The notes below the pieces were generated by a model. The model worked only from the letters and a program-made list of their open reading frames with translations. It was not told where the DNA came from and ran no database searches. From positions 104,310,554-104,374,553 of the forward strand of contig NC_080539.1 in NCBI RefSeq assembly GCF_028640845.1: DNA of 64,000 nucleotides. The letters run 5' to 3'. Shown in pieces: positions 1 to 10,869 of the stretch; within the stretch, counting starts at the first letter, position 1; every line of letters starts with the position of its first letter. This DNA is from Ahaetulla prasina. Its lineage: Eukaryota; Chordata; Lepidosauria; Squamata; Colubridae. The position numbers and the translations under genes are program-made.

Positions 1-37
1 ACTGGGCTACTGAATCCATATCAACATCAGATGGTAG
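1..37 (+). pseudogene. Left remnant of a fossil LINE ORF2 C-terminus
   Basis: This is the left-hand piece of the degraded non-LTR retrotransposon reading frame that resumes at 1889. The two pieces were separated by the L1-like insertion at 54-1872. It is too short to recognise alone; the call depends on continuity across the target duplication. Confidence 0.45.
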
Positions 38-53
38 CAAATAATATGTTATT
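38..53. repeat. Left target-site duplication of the L1-like insertion
   Basis: The 16-mer caaataatatgttatt here is repeated exactly at 1873-1888. The two copies bracket a poly-T-led (minus-strand poly-A) insertion, as expected of L1 target-primed reverse transcription. An exact match over 16 bases argues for a fairly recent event. Confidence 0.93.
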
Positions 54-74
54 TTTTTTTTTATCCAAAAAGTT

Positions 75-80
75 TTTATT
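75..80 (-). terminator. Polyadenylation signal of the L1-like element
   Basis: AATAAA on the minus strand (tttatt on plus) lies about 13-20 bp before the poly-A tract at 54-62. This is the normal position for the signal that ends an L1 transcript. Confidence 0.65.
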
Positions 81-401
81 GGTCAAAAAAGGTTTATACA
101 AATACATATCAGGTATGGTAAATTTTCATTTTTCTTATACAAGATAAGAATTTTACTCAAAATTTTAAACACATACAACAGCCATATGGCAAGCAGGTGA
201 TACGAAGTAGCTAAGTTTATCAATCTTACATACGCAATAAAGAAGGGTCAAGAATAATCAGAATATCATACAAAGGAGAATAAGGAAAACCAACACAATA
301 CCAAATATCATTGTCACTTCCTAGTTTTGGATCTCAGAACTCTGGGTTCAGCCTGACCCAACTCCAGGGCGCCAACAGCGGCAGGCGCCTCCTCCCATGG
401 T

Positions 402-1154
402 CTATAACCTCCCTTCTTCAACTCCTGGGTCATCTAATTCCAGGAGGGCTTTGTGTTCCTCCACGTAGGCCGCACCCCGCCCAATTGTACTAATTTTTTT
501 CGTAATGCCCTCCCGGAAAATCATCAATCCCTCTGGCATCAGCCATCTGAAGCCTACTCCCTTCTGGTACAATTTGCTTGACAAAAAGTAATATTTCTTT
601 CTCATTTCACGTACCTGTCTGGGAATCTGCCTCAGAATGGCTATCTCCCTGCCCCTATAAGTCAGTGCCCCACTCCTATGTTTTCTAAGAATTTCATCTC
701 TCGTCTCTCTTCTCACAAATTTGACATGAACCTCTCTAGGAACTGCATGCGTGCGTGCATATTTTGAATTAACTCTATAAGCTCGATCCACATCCCAATT
801 CATAAAGTCAACACCTCTCCCAAGAAATTCTCCCAACAGTTTAGTCACAACATCTCTCAAGTCTTCTTGGTCCACTTCTTCCAGATTTTGAAACCTAAGG
901 AAATAAGACATTTTATCCATCTGTAGTCCAAGCACAGCATTGCCTGTCGTCTCCTCTCTTTTCTGCACTGCCGCATCTCTCCTCAGACCTTCCACTTTCT
1001 GCTTGTTTTCTGCTGAGACTTGTTGAGTGTCCTTTAAATCCTTTTGGATAGTCACAATTTCTGCTCTTATTTCATCCAGTTTCTTGTCCATATTAGATAA
1101 CTTTTCCAAAATTCTCTCCATTTCTCCAGCAGTTGGTCTCTGACCTTTTGCCAT
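402..1154 (-). CDS. L1-type ORF1 protein (RNA-binding chaperone)
   Basis: A 250-residue open frame recognisable as L1 ORF1p, the RNA-binding chaperone that coats L1 RNA in cytoplasmic ribonucleoprotein particles and is needed for retrotransposition. Residues ~10-70 are a charged heptad-rich coiled coil (MERILEKL, DKKLDEIRAEI), expected to mediate trimerisation. Residues ~80-165 fit the RRM, with a YFLRFQNLEE RNP-like strand and a VHVKFVRRETRDEIL segment. Residues ~170-235 fit the C-terminal domain, ending with a WLMPEGLMIF strand. It is shorter than human ORF1p (338 aa) because the coiled coil is short. The ATG at 1154 follows the GC-rich leader and opens directly into the coiled coil. There are no internal stops. 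No ORF2 follows. Confidence 0.9.
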   Translation of the reverse strand: MAKGQRPTAGEMERILEKLSNMDKKLDEIRAEIVTIQKDLKDTQQVSAENKQKVEGLRRDAAVQKREETTGNAVLGLQMDKMSYFLRFQNLEEVDQEDLRDVVTKLLGEFLGRGVDFMNWDVDRAYRVNSKYARTHAVPREVHVKFVRRETRDEILRKHRSGALTYRGREIAILRQIPRQVREMRKKYYFLSSKLYQKGVGFRWLMPEGLMIFREGITKKISTIGRGAAYVEEHKALLELDDPGVEEGRL

Positions 1155-1872
1155 TTAAAAAAATTTTTTAAAATCCTCAGGCAAGCACAGTATCCTTGTA
1201 ATTTCCTCCGGATCCACCAGGGGGCACTCACAGGAGCAACGAGTCCAGAGTACAGTTAGTCAACCAGGAAGCCGAAGGGAAGTGATGTCATCAAGGTTCT
1301 CATAGTGAAGGCGGAAGCTGGACGCCACCATTGTTCCCCAGAGGGAGGGGGGGCCTCAAACCCTCCCTCCTAAATTTCTCCATCACCTCTTCTCTCCAGA
1401 GCTCCACAAAACCGGTAATCTTGTTATTTTAAGTTCTCCTCTCTCCAAAGTGATTCGTGCTCCTTCCAGTCGCAGGGGAGAAAAACCCCCCCGCACTCCG
1501 GAGCACTCCACTCACATTTGCCGATATCTCCTTCCCTTCTCCCTTCCTCAATTCTTCTCCGTTCCCTGTTCGCCACCAGGCTGCTGCAATTATAAATCCA
1601 AAGCCCCGGTGTCACCGGGCACAGCGGCCCAGGCGGCGGCCAAAATAATGGCCGCGGCCTGAGGCCTCCGAACCCCTCCGAGCCTAGGACGCGCCAGCAT
1701 CGGTCCCCCCAGTCCTGTATGTCGGCTGGGAGACCCCTGGCGAGCCGTCCGTGCGGCAGGTGTCCTTTTCGGAACACCTGGCCCCTAAGGGCCTCGGAGG
1801 CGGATTCGGACACTGGAGGCAGGAGAGGCACCTCCAGATGTCCGTTGCCGCCGGATACCGGAAGTCGTCTCA
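1155..1872 (-). promoter_or_regulatory. GC-rich 5' leader / internal promoter region of the L1-like element
   Basis: About 700 bp of CpG-rich sequence between the element's 5' end and the ORF1 ATG, in strong contrast to the AT-rich surroundings. L1 5' UTRs hold an internal RNA polymerase II promoter, so this is the likely promoter. An inverted repeat with 7-bp arms (gcggcca / tggccgc) lies at 1636-1655. A 149-codon minus-strand frame crosses the leader but looks like a by-product of high GC. Retention of the whole leader means the copy is not 5'-truncated. Confidence 0.6.
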
Positions 1873-1888
1873 CAAATAATATGTTATT
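1873..1888. repeat. Right target-site duplication of the L1-like insertion
   Basis: Exact 16-bp copy of 38-53, marking the 5' boundary of the minus-strand element. Confidence 0.93.
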
Positions 1889-2505
1889 AAAGCACCAACA
1901 GCTTTACGAAGGCAAGATGCACTAGTGAGAGAATGCAGAAAAATTATGAACAACTCACTCCTACTGGTGCATGCGAACCTTCCTCATTTATCAGCAGGAA
2001 GCACCCACTGGCACTTGCACAACATCTGCCTAGCAACTTTAACTTCGATTCCCAATGGAAAGCCAAATGGGTCGCTAAACATCCAGACTTAGCTAGATAT
2101 ATAAATGACCCCACCAAAAAGGTGCCAGGTTTTGAACTACCACATCAGCAATGGACAATCCTGAATAAGATTCACACCTCACATGGTGTCTGCCGGGACT
2201 CTGTGTATGTGTAAATGGAGCATAGTATCCTCCCCTCAGTGTGACTGCAGGGTCCCATGTCAAACTCTAAATCACATCGTGACTAGCTGTAAGCTGAGGG
2301 TCCAGTATCCAGGTCCAGTATCTGTTTTTTTTAAAAAAAAACATAAATGGTTTTGTGCTTCAAAGGTTAGATGGCCTAAACATTGATGTTTGAACATAGA
2401 TCTTTTTAACATTGTTATGTTATTGTGTTTTACTAATCTAGGTAAAAGGTTCATATATAATGCTAGTCCATGTATGATATGCCATACGCTAAATAAATAG
2501 GTTAT
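1889..2505 (+). pseudogene. Fossil non-LTR retrotransposon ORF2 C-terminus and 3' end
   Basis: Broken plus-strand coding sequence. Conceptual pieces include an LRRQDALVRECRKI-like stretch, then PGFELPHQQW, LNKIHTSHGVCRDS and a CDC...HIV..C zinc-knuckle-like segment, ending in a QRLDGLNIDV-like C-terminus near 2385. This order (alpha-helical linker, W..LN.IRT.HG.C, CDCG..QT..HIV) is seen at the C-terminus of some LINE ORF2 proteins. At least two frameshifts (near 1950 and 2214) and stops show it is dead. The final ~110 bp resemble a 3' UTR. The clade cannot be named with confidence. Confidence 0.6.
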
Positions 2506-2610
2506 TGTTGCTGCCATCCAGTAGTTGTTTGGATTTGTGTAGCCACATATGGCAGCTCAGTTACAGAACAAATGTAAATCCAAAGGATACAAGAAAAGTA
2601 GAATGCAGTA

Positions 2611-2790
2611 AGAGCCGATTTGGAGTAGTGGTTTAAGATAAAAACCAGGAAACTGAATTCTAACCTTACATTATATAGTATATGAAACCAGTTTGGTGAC
2701 ATTGGGCTAATCATTCTCTTTCAGCCCTAGGATGAAGCAAATGGAAACACTTCTAAAACATTGCCAAGAAAATTGCATAAGTTTATTCAA
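2611..2790 (+). mobile_element. tRNA-derived SINE, degraded
   Basis: Starts with a tRNA-like A box (agccgatttggagtagtggt), followed by a ttgggctaatcattctct segment shared with the SINEs at 17033 and 61800, then a body of the type atggaaacacttctaaaaca plus ttgccaagaaaa. The same body occurs on the minus strand at 9277-9483. Tail and target duplications are not clear, so this is an old copy. Confidence 0.6.
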
Positions 2791-5640
2791 CTCCCCAGAA
2801 GTTTGAACACACACAAAAGCAATAGCTGGAAAGTTTATTTCTTTCTCCCTCTTTTACAAACCAACAAACAAAAGTCTCTTTCATGCCAACAATATCAAGC
2901 TCTTTATCTTCCCTTAAAGGAATTAAATAGCATCCTATTCACAGATTCCACACATTCAATCATCATCATGTGGACAGATTTCAACCATATCCCTATCTCT
3001 AGCAATCCTGCAAGGAGAAGCCAAGTGTCAGTTTATTTAAATTAGGGGCTCTTATCAAGCCGCTGGGTCCAATTCATTGTTTCCCAATGAGTGATGACGA
3101 GCCTCCTTCCTGTGCACTTATACTTAAAATCTGATGAATGCTTGAGATCTCAAACAGCTCTGAGTAGTCAGAAAGAGGAAATGAACAGGACTTCTGATCC
3201 TTTATCAATGTGACAAAACTGAGAAAATGTACACTTACTTACTGGTAATGTCTGTATTACCAAAATGCCCAAAAATGCTTGCATTGTATAAGACAGTATC
3301 TCAATCTGTCAGTTTTCAATAAGTGTCAGTACATTATATAATCTCTTGATGGGTTGTCAATCCGTGTACTCACTAATTGCTTGATTCTAGTTTCGGGCTC
3401 TTCTCTTTATCTGACATGAATTGGTTTGACTTTCCCTCTATTCTGCCTGGCCTTCCACATTTAATTTTGTTTGTCTTGGACTCTTAGCTTGGATTCTAGC
3501 TTTGAATCTGTCTCCAGATGGATTCTGTTGCAGATGGAATCCAGGAACGACCAATTGTGTTCCAATTAGAACCTTTAACTCTCTGCTTACTGAACTGCCT
3601 GCAGCACATTGTTAACAATCTTGGAAGTAAAAGACTCTGGAAGAGATGACCCACATGAATAAATGTACTTCTAAATGAACACCGTGTGTGCATAAATACT
3701 GATATATTTCGTGATAAAAAGGGCTGAGCCTGTTTTAGTTTGACTCATCTATAATCCTTAGCCCTTAGTGACCATTTTTAACTCTGCCTCTCAGAAAAAG
3801 ATTGTAATTGATGAAATTAATGATAATTATCTGCCTTGTCTATCTTTAATGACTTTTCAGATCATTGAGAAATGGAGAAGATTGGGTTCATGCGCTATAT
3901 ATAATGTATTTGGTTTAGTCTAAGTTTAAGATGAACTTGGCTATTTGGTTTATGATTTAGTGTTGTTGTATGAACGCTGTCATGCTGAGTGCTTTTGTAT
4001 GACATGTTAAGCCACATTGAAGTTGAGCGCAGATGGTCATCAAATCCCGGGAATGGTTCCACACAGTGGTTAAATCTGGGTGCTTCATCCATCATCTGAA
4101 ACACTCATTTATTCTACTGGTACCTACTGCTTTGCCAAGTGTCAGGACAGTGGTCAAGCACCCAGGCAATTAGTTCTTTTGGATCTGGAGACAATAAGCA
4201 CACCAGTAAGTAAACAGATTTTAAGCTTTATTATTAGCTCTAGCAAACAGATTGAAAAGCATAACATATCAAGGAAGATGATTATCCAAATCTCTTACTA
4301 CCTGTCAGGATCAATAATGACAGCAGAGATACCCAAGAGTGACCAGTTTGCACAGGACCCAATGCTAGGTTCTGTGTAGAAGCCCCCAATAAACAACAGC
4401 AACCCCAAGGTTTTTATTAAAGCTTGGCACCATGGCTTCATGGCTTTGCCATATTCATGAGATTGCAAGGTATGGCCTGGAATGGGAATCAAAAGTTTGA
4501 GACTTTGGCAGTAAGAAAAGCTTTGCAGCTACATGACTATTCCTCCCCCTTCTCCTTTGTTCATTAAAAAGGAGTAAAAAAAAATAAGCAGATTACCTTA
4601 GAATGTGCTCTAAACTTCAAGACTTTTCTTAATAGGAAGAAATCAAAATAAGAACTGTCTTCTGCATTGCCAGTATGCTTACCTTAACAATTGCTTTGTT
4701 TGTCATTCAGACCAAGATACAGGGGGGTTACTCATTCTTTAACTGCCTAACCTCTTCTGCTCTCTGTTGTTCTTTTTCACTGCTCATAGATAAGTACTTT
4801 TTCCAAAATATAGATTTTCCTAAATGATCTTCATAGTTCCAATCCTGATTAAATCACTAGAATCTATTTGGGGTGGGGATCAGCCAGCATGTGCCAATTG
4901 CTTAGACACCACAAAGATGATGGGGGAGGATTCAAATAAGCGAAAGACTGGCAAATCAGTTTTTATCTTATCTTACCCATGGCTTCTTTTAAAAAGCACT
5001 ATAAAAACAAACCTTGATTTAACATGAAGAGTGAATACAATCATTAAAGACCATTCCTGTTTCCAGTGTTGAATTTCTTCCAGCCGTAATTATATCTACC
5101 ATAAATAAAACCATGCTATTTTCAAGATAGCCCCTCAGAGTTTTAGGAAACGGAGGAGTATAGGAGCTTAAGTAAACAACAAAATAGCATAATTGCACAG
5201 CTGTGTAATTAATAATAACCCATGAAATCAATCTCTGCCCCTTTTAATTCAGCTTTTTCAGTTATATTTAACACAGTACTGTTTTTTCAGGGTTTTTAAA
5301 ATGCAGTTTTATGTTTTGGTGCTTATACTGTGCATTGTTTGTCTTATTTTAGGGGCTCATATGCCATTTCTGATAGGACAGAATGTAACTGACAGTCTTG
5401 TAGGACTATAGCAATATATCAAAATGCTGGCTATGAGGAAAATAGCCTGAGGCTATGAAATATTGCTTGCTGGCTACACCAGTCCTCCTTCTGGCTATTG
5501 GGAATTTTGGCCTCATATTTTCCCTGCTTGTTTAACAACTAAGCACCATATTTTATTTTTCTCTTCTCTTCCTGTTGGCTAGTAGTTGGGCAAATGAATC
5601 ATTTCTCCCTGTCTTCCATTATCTCTTGCTAGGCCAATTT
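2791..5640. other. AT-rich unannotated stretch
   Basis: No coding sequence, RNA gene or repeat could be recognised here. Short open frames have no family resemblance and are scattered over both strands. It may be unique intergenic or intronic sequence or fully decayed repeats. Confidence 0.5.
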
Positions 5641-5649
5641 TAGTAACTT

Positions 5650-5735
5650 TAAGATATCTGGACTTCAACTCCCAGAATTCCTTGACCAGCTATGTTTAGC
5701 AACCTTAAAGTTGCTAAGGCTGAGAATCCCTGTGC
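5650..5735 (+). mobile_element. Fragment of a palindromic hAT-type MITE
   Basis: Contains the ggacttcaactcccagaatt block and a ttgctaaggctgagaat end. Both recur in fuller form at 14835-14936 and 63138-63264. It is an internally deleted copy without a clear target duplication. Confidence 0.45.
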
Positions 5736-6132
5736 TAGGCCATGCCACAACAATTGCAAAAAGTGGCATTGACAGTGTAGGCACAGGACCAAAAGAGAAA
5801 TTACTGAGAATTTATAACTCTCCATATATAAGAGCATTTTCCTTGTAGTGAAATAATAATCACATTTCCCAGTTGCATTACCCCACACTCATATATCAAG
5901 ACTCATAACTTAGAATACCACGATGAAACAAATGATTTAGATGATTCAAATAGCATTTTCCTTTATGATGCACAGTGTTTTATCCAAACCATGCAGATCT
6001 TGGTTTGCCACTGCGGCTGATTTTCTGAAAACAGTAGCATGCTGTAACACAACAAGCTACTTGAAAATGCACAAACTGAAAAAAATAAAATGGGAACCTG
6101 AGTATGCAATGTAAAAAATAATTCAAACAGCC

Positions 6133-6467
6133 CAGTGGTGAAATTCGAATTTTTTTTTTTACTAAATATGAATTTTTTTATGGTTCTGTGGGCGTGGCTT
6201 GGTGGGCGTGGCAGGGGAAGGACACTGAAAAATCTCCATTCCCACCCCACTCTAGGGAAAGGATACTACAAAATTCCCATTCCCTCCCCACTCCTGGGGA
6301 AGGTTATTGCAAAATCTCCATTCCCATTCCACTCTGGGGCCAGTCAGAGGTGGTATTTGCCGGTTCTCCGAACTACTCAAAATTTCTGCTACCGGTTCTC
6401 CAAACTGCTCAAAATTTCCGCTACCGGTTCCCCAGAACCTGTCAGATCTGGCTGGATTTCACCCCTG
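6133..6467 (-). mobile_element. hAT MITE, 8-bp TSD aaacagcc
   Basis: The 335-bp element starts cagtggtgaaattc and ends ggatttcacccctg, giving imperfect ~14-bp terminal inverted repeats. It is flanked by exact 8-bp duplications (aaacagcc at 6125-6132 and 6468-6475), diagnostic of the hAT superfamily. Internal marks are ggcgtggc repeats and aaccggtag-like motifs (here as ctaccggttc), shared with copies at 12022, 46994 and 50532. It carries no transposase and would need a hAT transposase in trans. Confidence 0.88.
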
Positions 6468-6789
6468 AAACAGCCTCATTTTTCTCAGAAGGGAGTAGTG
6501 AACGTTTTAAATATGAAAGATGTTAGCCATTTCCTCCCACGTGGCCGGAATAACATTTTGTCTCAATATTTGGAAATAATTATTATAAGGAAAACATGAC
6601 TACTTTAGCTATCTAACCATCTTTGTAAGTGGCAGAAAATGATAATGGCATGAAACTTGCTATTCTGGTTGGCCACCCCTATCCTTTCCTCTGTTCCCAG
6701 TCACTGCCAATCATCTGGCTTGCCTCTTGACCATAGGGCATGTCCACACAGCACCCTTAAATTGCTCCTTTCCTGTGCACGGACCAGCT

Positions 6790-7166
6790 TGACTTTAAGC
6801 CAATTTACAAAATCCTGTACAGACTGAGGTACTTTGGCAGCGGCTTGCAAATCATTTCGTAGCATAATCTACGAAATATCTTTCAGAACCAGCTCCTTAC
6901 CTAACTTATGGTCCCTAGCCACGGTCATCCCTATCTTCAGAAAGGGTGACCCCAGCCTAGTTGATAATTACAGACCAATCTCATTTTGTTGTGCCGCCTG
7001 CAAAGTCATGGAATCAATCATAAACCAATCTATTACCCTCTATTTAGAGGCTAAAAACCTACTGTCTAACAAGCAATTTGGCTTTAGAAAAAATTGTCCT
7101 GCAATCTGCAACTATTACACTGCAAAAACATATGGACTTCAAAACTCAACCAGGATAAATCAATAG
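6790..7166 (+). pseudogene. CR1-clade LINE reverse transcriptase fragment
   Basis: The conceptual protein contains FRTSSLPNLWSLATVIPIF, KGDPSLVDNYRPIS, CKVMESIIN and LLSNKQFGFRKN. These are the conserved blocks 0-2 of CR1-type reverse transcriptases, upstream of the catalytic aspartates. The fragment stops before the catalytic motif and both ends are ragged. It is a dead fragment. Confidence 0.75.
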
Positions 7167-7169
7167 ATG

Positions 7170-9260
7170 TATGTAGCATCTGCATACAGAACTAAAACAA
7201 CAAAATGCACATCTGCATATGCAGAGCATGTTTTAAAATAAAAAAAATATATTTCTGGAATTTTCCCTAATAACACCTGCAGATCCTGTTACAGTAGGAA
7301 CTCTCTGCCAGCATAATGGTTAGAATACTTGTCTAACATGAGAAAGCCCCTGATTTGTCAGACTTGCTCTCCCACCCCCATCCCTCAGACGTATTTATCT
7401 TTCCCTAAGCTACCTGCTTTTTTGCTGGGCTTTTTAAAAAGAAAAAAACAACAAATACATCTGCTGCTGCACCCTTTCATAACTGAAAAAATAAAGGTGA
7501 AAAATGAAACGGTGCACCGCTGGGTTTATGAAAACAATGGGTAAAAATTAGACAGCCGAGGGAAAGAAAAAATATTAATTAAAAATAATTCTTGCTGGGT
7601 TTCAGGCAAAGGATGTTTTGCACCTGAGATCAGTGTTGTAACTGTGTAAGGAAAACCTACTGGAGCAGAATTTGCAGGAGGTGTTGTTCGGGCAGGGCAA
7701 GGAAGATGCAGTGAGGAATATTTCTGATTCTGCAAAGCAGCCAATGAAAGTACAAGGATTGATTCAGAAGGATTTAAAGTGCATTGGGCAAACCAGACAG
7801 GACCATGCAAGCCACCAGAAGTAGGAAAATGCTACTTTCAAAGTGGAGCAAGAAAAGCGGTCCAGTGTTACATCTGTTGGTGGGGCAAAACATGGCTCCA
7901 GGGCAACATGGCCTGTTCCTGCCCTCTAAAATGGCTCCTGATCCTACAGGTTGGATAAACCCAAAGCCCAACAGATTTTGTAATATATTTTGGATGATGC
8001 TCTTGGATAGTGTCGGAATAAGAGGGAAAATGTTACCTTAAAGATCACTCAAGCATGTCTCACTCATTTCTTGGGAGTAAGGTGAAGATAATGCCATGGG
8101 ATATGTGGAAGAATATTTTACCAGAATGTGTTTTTGCAGGGGCGAAGCTGGGGACATGGCCTTCAAAAGTCAAACATAGTGGAAAGATGGAACAGATCCT
8201 TCTCTGAGGCAGCGTCCAACTGTGGATTTTTTAATCTTATATGTATTGGATCTTATATAACTTATATATGCAGTTGACCCTACTTCCTGATTTTGTAATG
8301 ATTATCTGGCTATTAATTACGATTGCTGTTTTCTTTGTCTTTGCAAGTTATAGATACTTCAATAAATAGAATTTTTAAAAGCAGTCCTCTTTAATGGCAA
8401 TAATCTTGTCCAATTGCAGCTCCTTTCTCAATGCAACAATCCTTACTATGCTGCGGAGCTTGATGACCTTGGCTGACTTTCTTTTCCACTGCAAGAAAGA
8501 AAAAAAAAAAAACCCTAGGGGATGATTTGCCTAGTCAAATTAATTTCCTACTTTGATTCCAACATTAATTTTTTTTTTACTATCCGTATAAAGTAATTCT
8601 AAGTCTGTTGCAATATAAATTAAAGACCAAAAAGGACCAAAGAGGGGGAAAATAAATGCTCCATCACCCTCCATTTAAAAAAAATATATAATAAAATAGG
8701 AAATCTACGGTACTCCAGATCTGGCACCTGAGGCAATTCTGTCTCCTAATGTCTAGACTTTGAACTGGATTATTTCTTCCTAATTATTCTTTGAAAGCAA
8801 AGCATCTAATCATGTGAATTCAGCACTCAGGCTTCTCCGGGATTTGGACACAGTGAAAAGCTTGATGAGCTACTTTCACCTCAATCAAGTTTCTTTTAAA
8901 AAAAAAAAAAAAATCACATTTCTGTTCTTCTTAAACTGCCTTCAGGCCAAAGCTATTGAAAATGGAATCTCTCTACTCTCAGGAGATCCTGATCCCATGC
9001 AAGTGTGAGTACATTCTGTAAGCATAACTATAAATATGACATAGACCTACAGGGAGAACATGTACAAAAGCCACATCCCACTATCAGCAGGTTGCACAAT
9101 AAAATAGGATAGATACATAATTTAAATATGACTTTTTTTGATGACAAAGTTTTAGCTAATAAACAGAATAATAGAAGAAGTGGGAATTTACACATTAGCT
9201 GTCCTGGATTACTACTGATCATTGACACCAACTTGATTCTTTCATTTACACCCCCCTCAA
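7170..9260. other. Mostly unannotated AT-rich stretch
   Basis: No gene or clear repeat was recognised. There are several A- or T-runs (8500-8515, 8567-8578, 8898-8913). Small open frames at 7526-8041 have no recognisable family. Confidence 0.45.
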
Positions 9261-9276
9261 AGGTGTGTGTGTGTGT

Positions 9277-9483
9277 ATGATGCCCAATTTTTGCAGAGCA
9301 AGTCCCTGCAGTTTTCTGGGCATAGTTTTTCAGAAATAGTTTGCCATTGCCTTCTTCCTAGGGCTGAGAGAGTGTGACTAGCCCATGGTCACCCAGCTGG
9401 CTTTGTGTCTAAGGCAGGACTAGAACTCACAAACTCCCAGTTTCTAACCTGGTGCTGCAATCACTACATCAAACTGGCTCTCT
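9277..9483 (-). mobile_element. tRNA-derived SINE with (GT)n tail
   Basis: Reading the minus strand, the head gagccagtttgatgtagtga resembles a tRNA A-box region. It is followed by a gctgggtgaccatgggctag segment and the body gcaatggcaaactatttctg. A gtgtgtgtgtgt run at 9264-9276 follows as the tail. Same family as 2611-2790. Confidence 0.65.
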
Positions 9484-9950
9484 AAAAATAATACACCCAC
9501 CTTCAATTTTCAGTTCTGAATTAGGGAGAGAGAATCAGCATGGTTGAAGTGAAGATGATGCTGCAGAGTGATGAAGACTGTCACAATCTTTTAACAATGG
9601 AAAAAAGTATTTTTCCACATTATACAATGCTCTTTACTCTTTTAGTTTTAGGATAATGAAAACCACGATGTTGGAAAGAATTATACTGCTGGATAGAAAT
9701 CTGCCTAAAATGATCCCTCCCTCCCCCTCAACCCTTATAAGTCAGGAAAATAATTGCTGTTTCACAGGTAAGAAATTTAAAATTTGACATTTTCCATACC
9801 TTTTCCCTCACATACGCCAGTTCTAGCCAGACGTGGGCCTGAGAAAGATATGCTATAACAAGCAGAGGCTTTGAAGGCACATGCTGTAGCAGCCCCGTCC
9901 TGACATTTGCTAAGCTTCAGAGTCCCTCAAGCGCCTGGGAGCTCAGCCAT

Positions 9951-9958
9951 TGACGTCA
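9951..9958. promoter_or_regulatory. Perfect CRE palindrome TGACGTCA
   Basis: An exact CREB/ATF site in a locally less AT-rich 200-bp patch (about 9830-10060) that also holds a (cct)n tract at 9981-10000. The patch could be a small regulatory element. No transcript or exon can be tied to it from sequence alone. Confidence 0.3.
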
Positions 9959-10154
9959 CTGAACAATAGGCAAAATATTTCCTCCTCCTCCTCCTCCTCT
10001 GTAGCCTGAATTGTAAACACCAAGCCTGCACAGCAAGCTGAACATTTGGGGAGAGGTGGGAGAAAGGGAATGTGAAAAGCTCTAAGATCTTGCCTGATAA
10101 TCAGCAGCTGCTAATGTTGCTGTACAACCAGCTTTATATCTCCTTCTCTCTGTT

Positions 10155-10202
10155 TATCTGTGTGTTTGTGTGTATGTGTGTGTGCACGCGCACGCACGTG
10201 CA
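10155..10202. repeat. (TG)n microsatellite with CG interruptions
   Basis: Imperfect tgtgtg / cacgcgcacgcac run, alternating purine-pyrimidine throughout. Confidence 0.8.
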
Positions 10203-10462
10203 TGCTAATGTAAGGATGGCAGCACTGCTTTCACAGCACAAACTGGCAGATTTTTACAAGGGAAAAATCTGATGATCCAAACACTTTTTAAAATCCTTCC
10301 CTCTCCTATGCCTAGATAAGTCACAGACATGCAGTCCTGGAGAAATGATCTTGCTGTTCAACGTTGTACTGTATGCAAGAAAATCACGACGGAAACCAGA
10401 ATAGGGCAGCAAAAGGGCGGAGAGCAAGAGGGGAAGAAGAGTAAGAGAGACAAAAAAGAAGT

Positions 10463-10492
10463 CTCTCATTCTCTCTCTCTCTCTCTCTCCCC
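10463..10492. repeat. (CT)n microsatellite
   Basis: Uninterrupted tctctc run preceded by ctcattct. Confidence 0.85.
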
Positions 10493-10869
10493 CAGTGTTT
10501 AGTAGATTGAAGAACAAAATTAAACCTGTTGCATTGGTTAAGTCAGCTTTCTGGAGGTATTGGCCTTTGGGTGCTCCTATCCATATTTTCTAGACAAGCT
10601 AACCTAACATTTAGTCTAAAATTTAGAGTTTTGGACTTCCCTGCATTATATCTTCAAATTTCAGGGCAGTGACAGGTAGGACAATCAAAAACAGAAAATG
10701 ATTTCTCAATAGTGCAAAAAGATTTTTTTTATTGTATTGGCTGAAATTTATAGACGCTGTAGCAGGACATCGCAGGCCTTAAATTAAAACACTTCCTTTT
10801 ATTTAAAAAATAACCTTTTTAATATATAAAATGTATATGGTATATTGATAGCTTTCATTTCCCACATCA

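Larger units (their letters stand above)
54..1872 (-). mobile_element. ORF1-only L1-like retrotransposon (HAL1-like), apparently complete
   Basis: This 1.8-kb insertion has every landmark of an L1 except ORF2. Read on the minus strand it has a GC-rich 5' leader of about 700 bp, one open ORF1 (402-1154), about 350 bp of non-coding 3' sequence, an AATAAA signal and a poly-A tail. It lies between perfect 16-bp target duplications. A normal vertebrate L1 carries a ~3.5-kb ORF2 (endonuclease and reverse transcriptase) after ORF1, and no trace of one is visible. Mammalian HAL1 ('half L1') elements have the same organisation and rely on ORF2p supplied in trans. Inference: a non-autonomous L1 derivative. 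An internal deletion unique to this copy is the alternative. The element landed inside an older LINE. Confidence 0.85.

Noticed and set aside
1424..1873. 149-codon minus-strand frame across the L1-like 5' leader
   Set aside because: GC-rich CpG-dense sequence gives long frames by chance. It starts at the element boundary on a non-ATG codon and has no recognisable domain.
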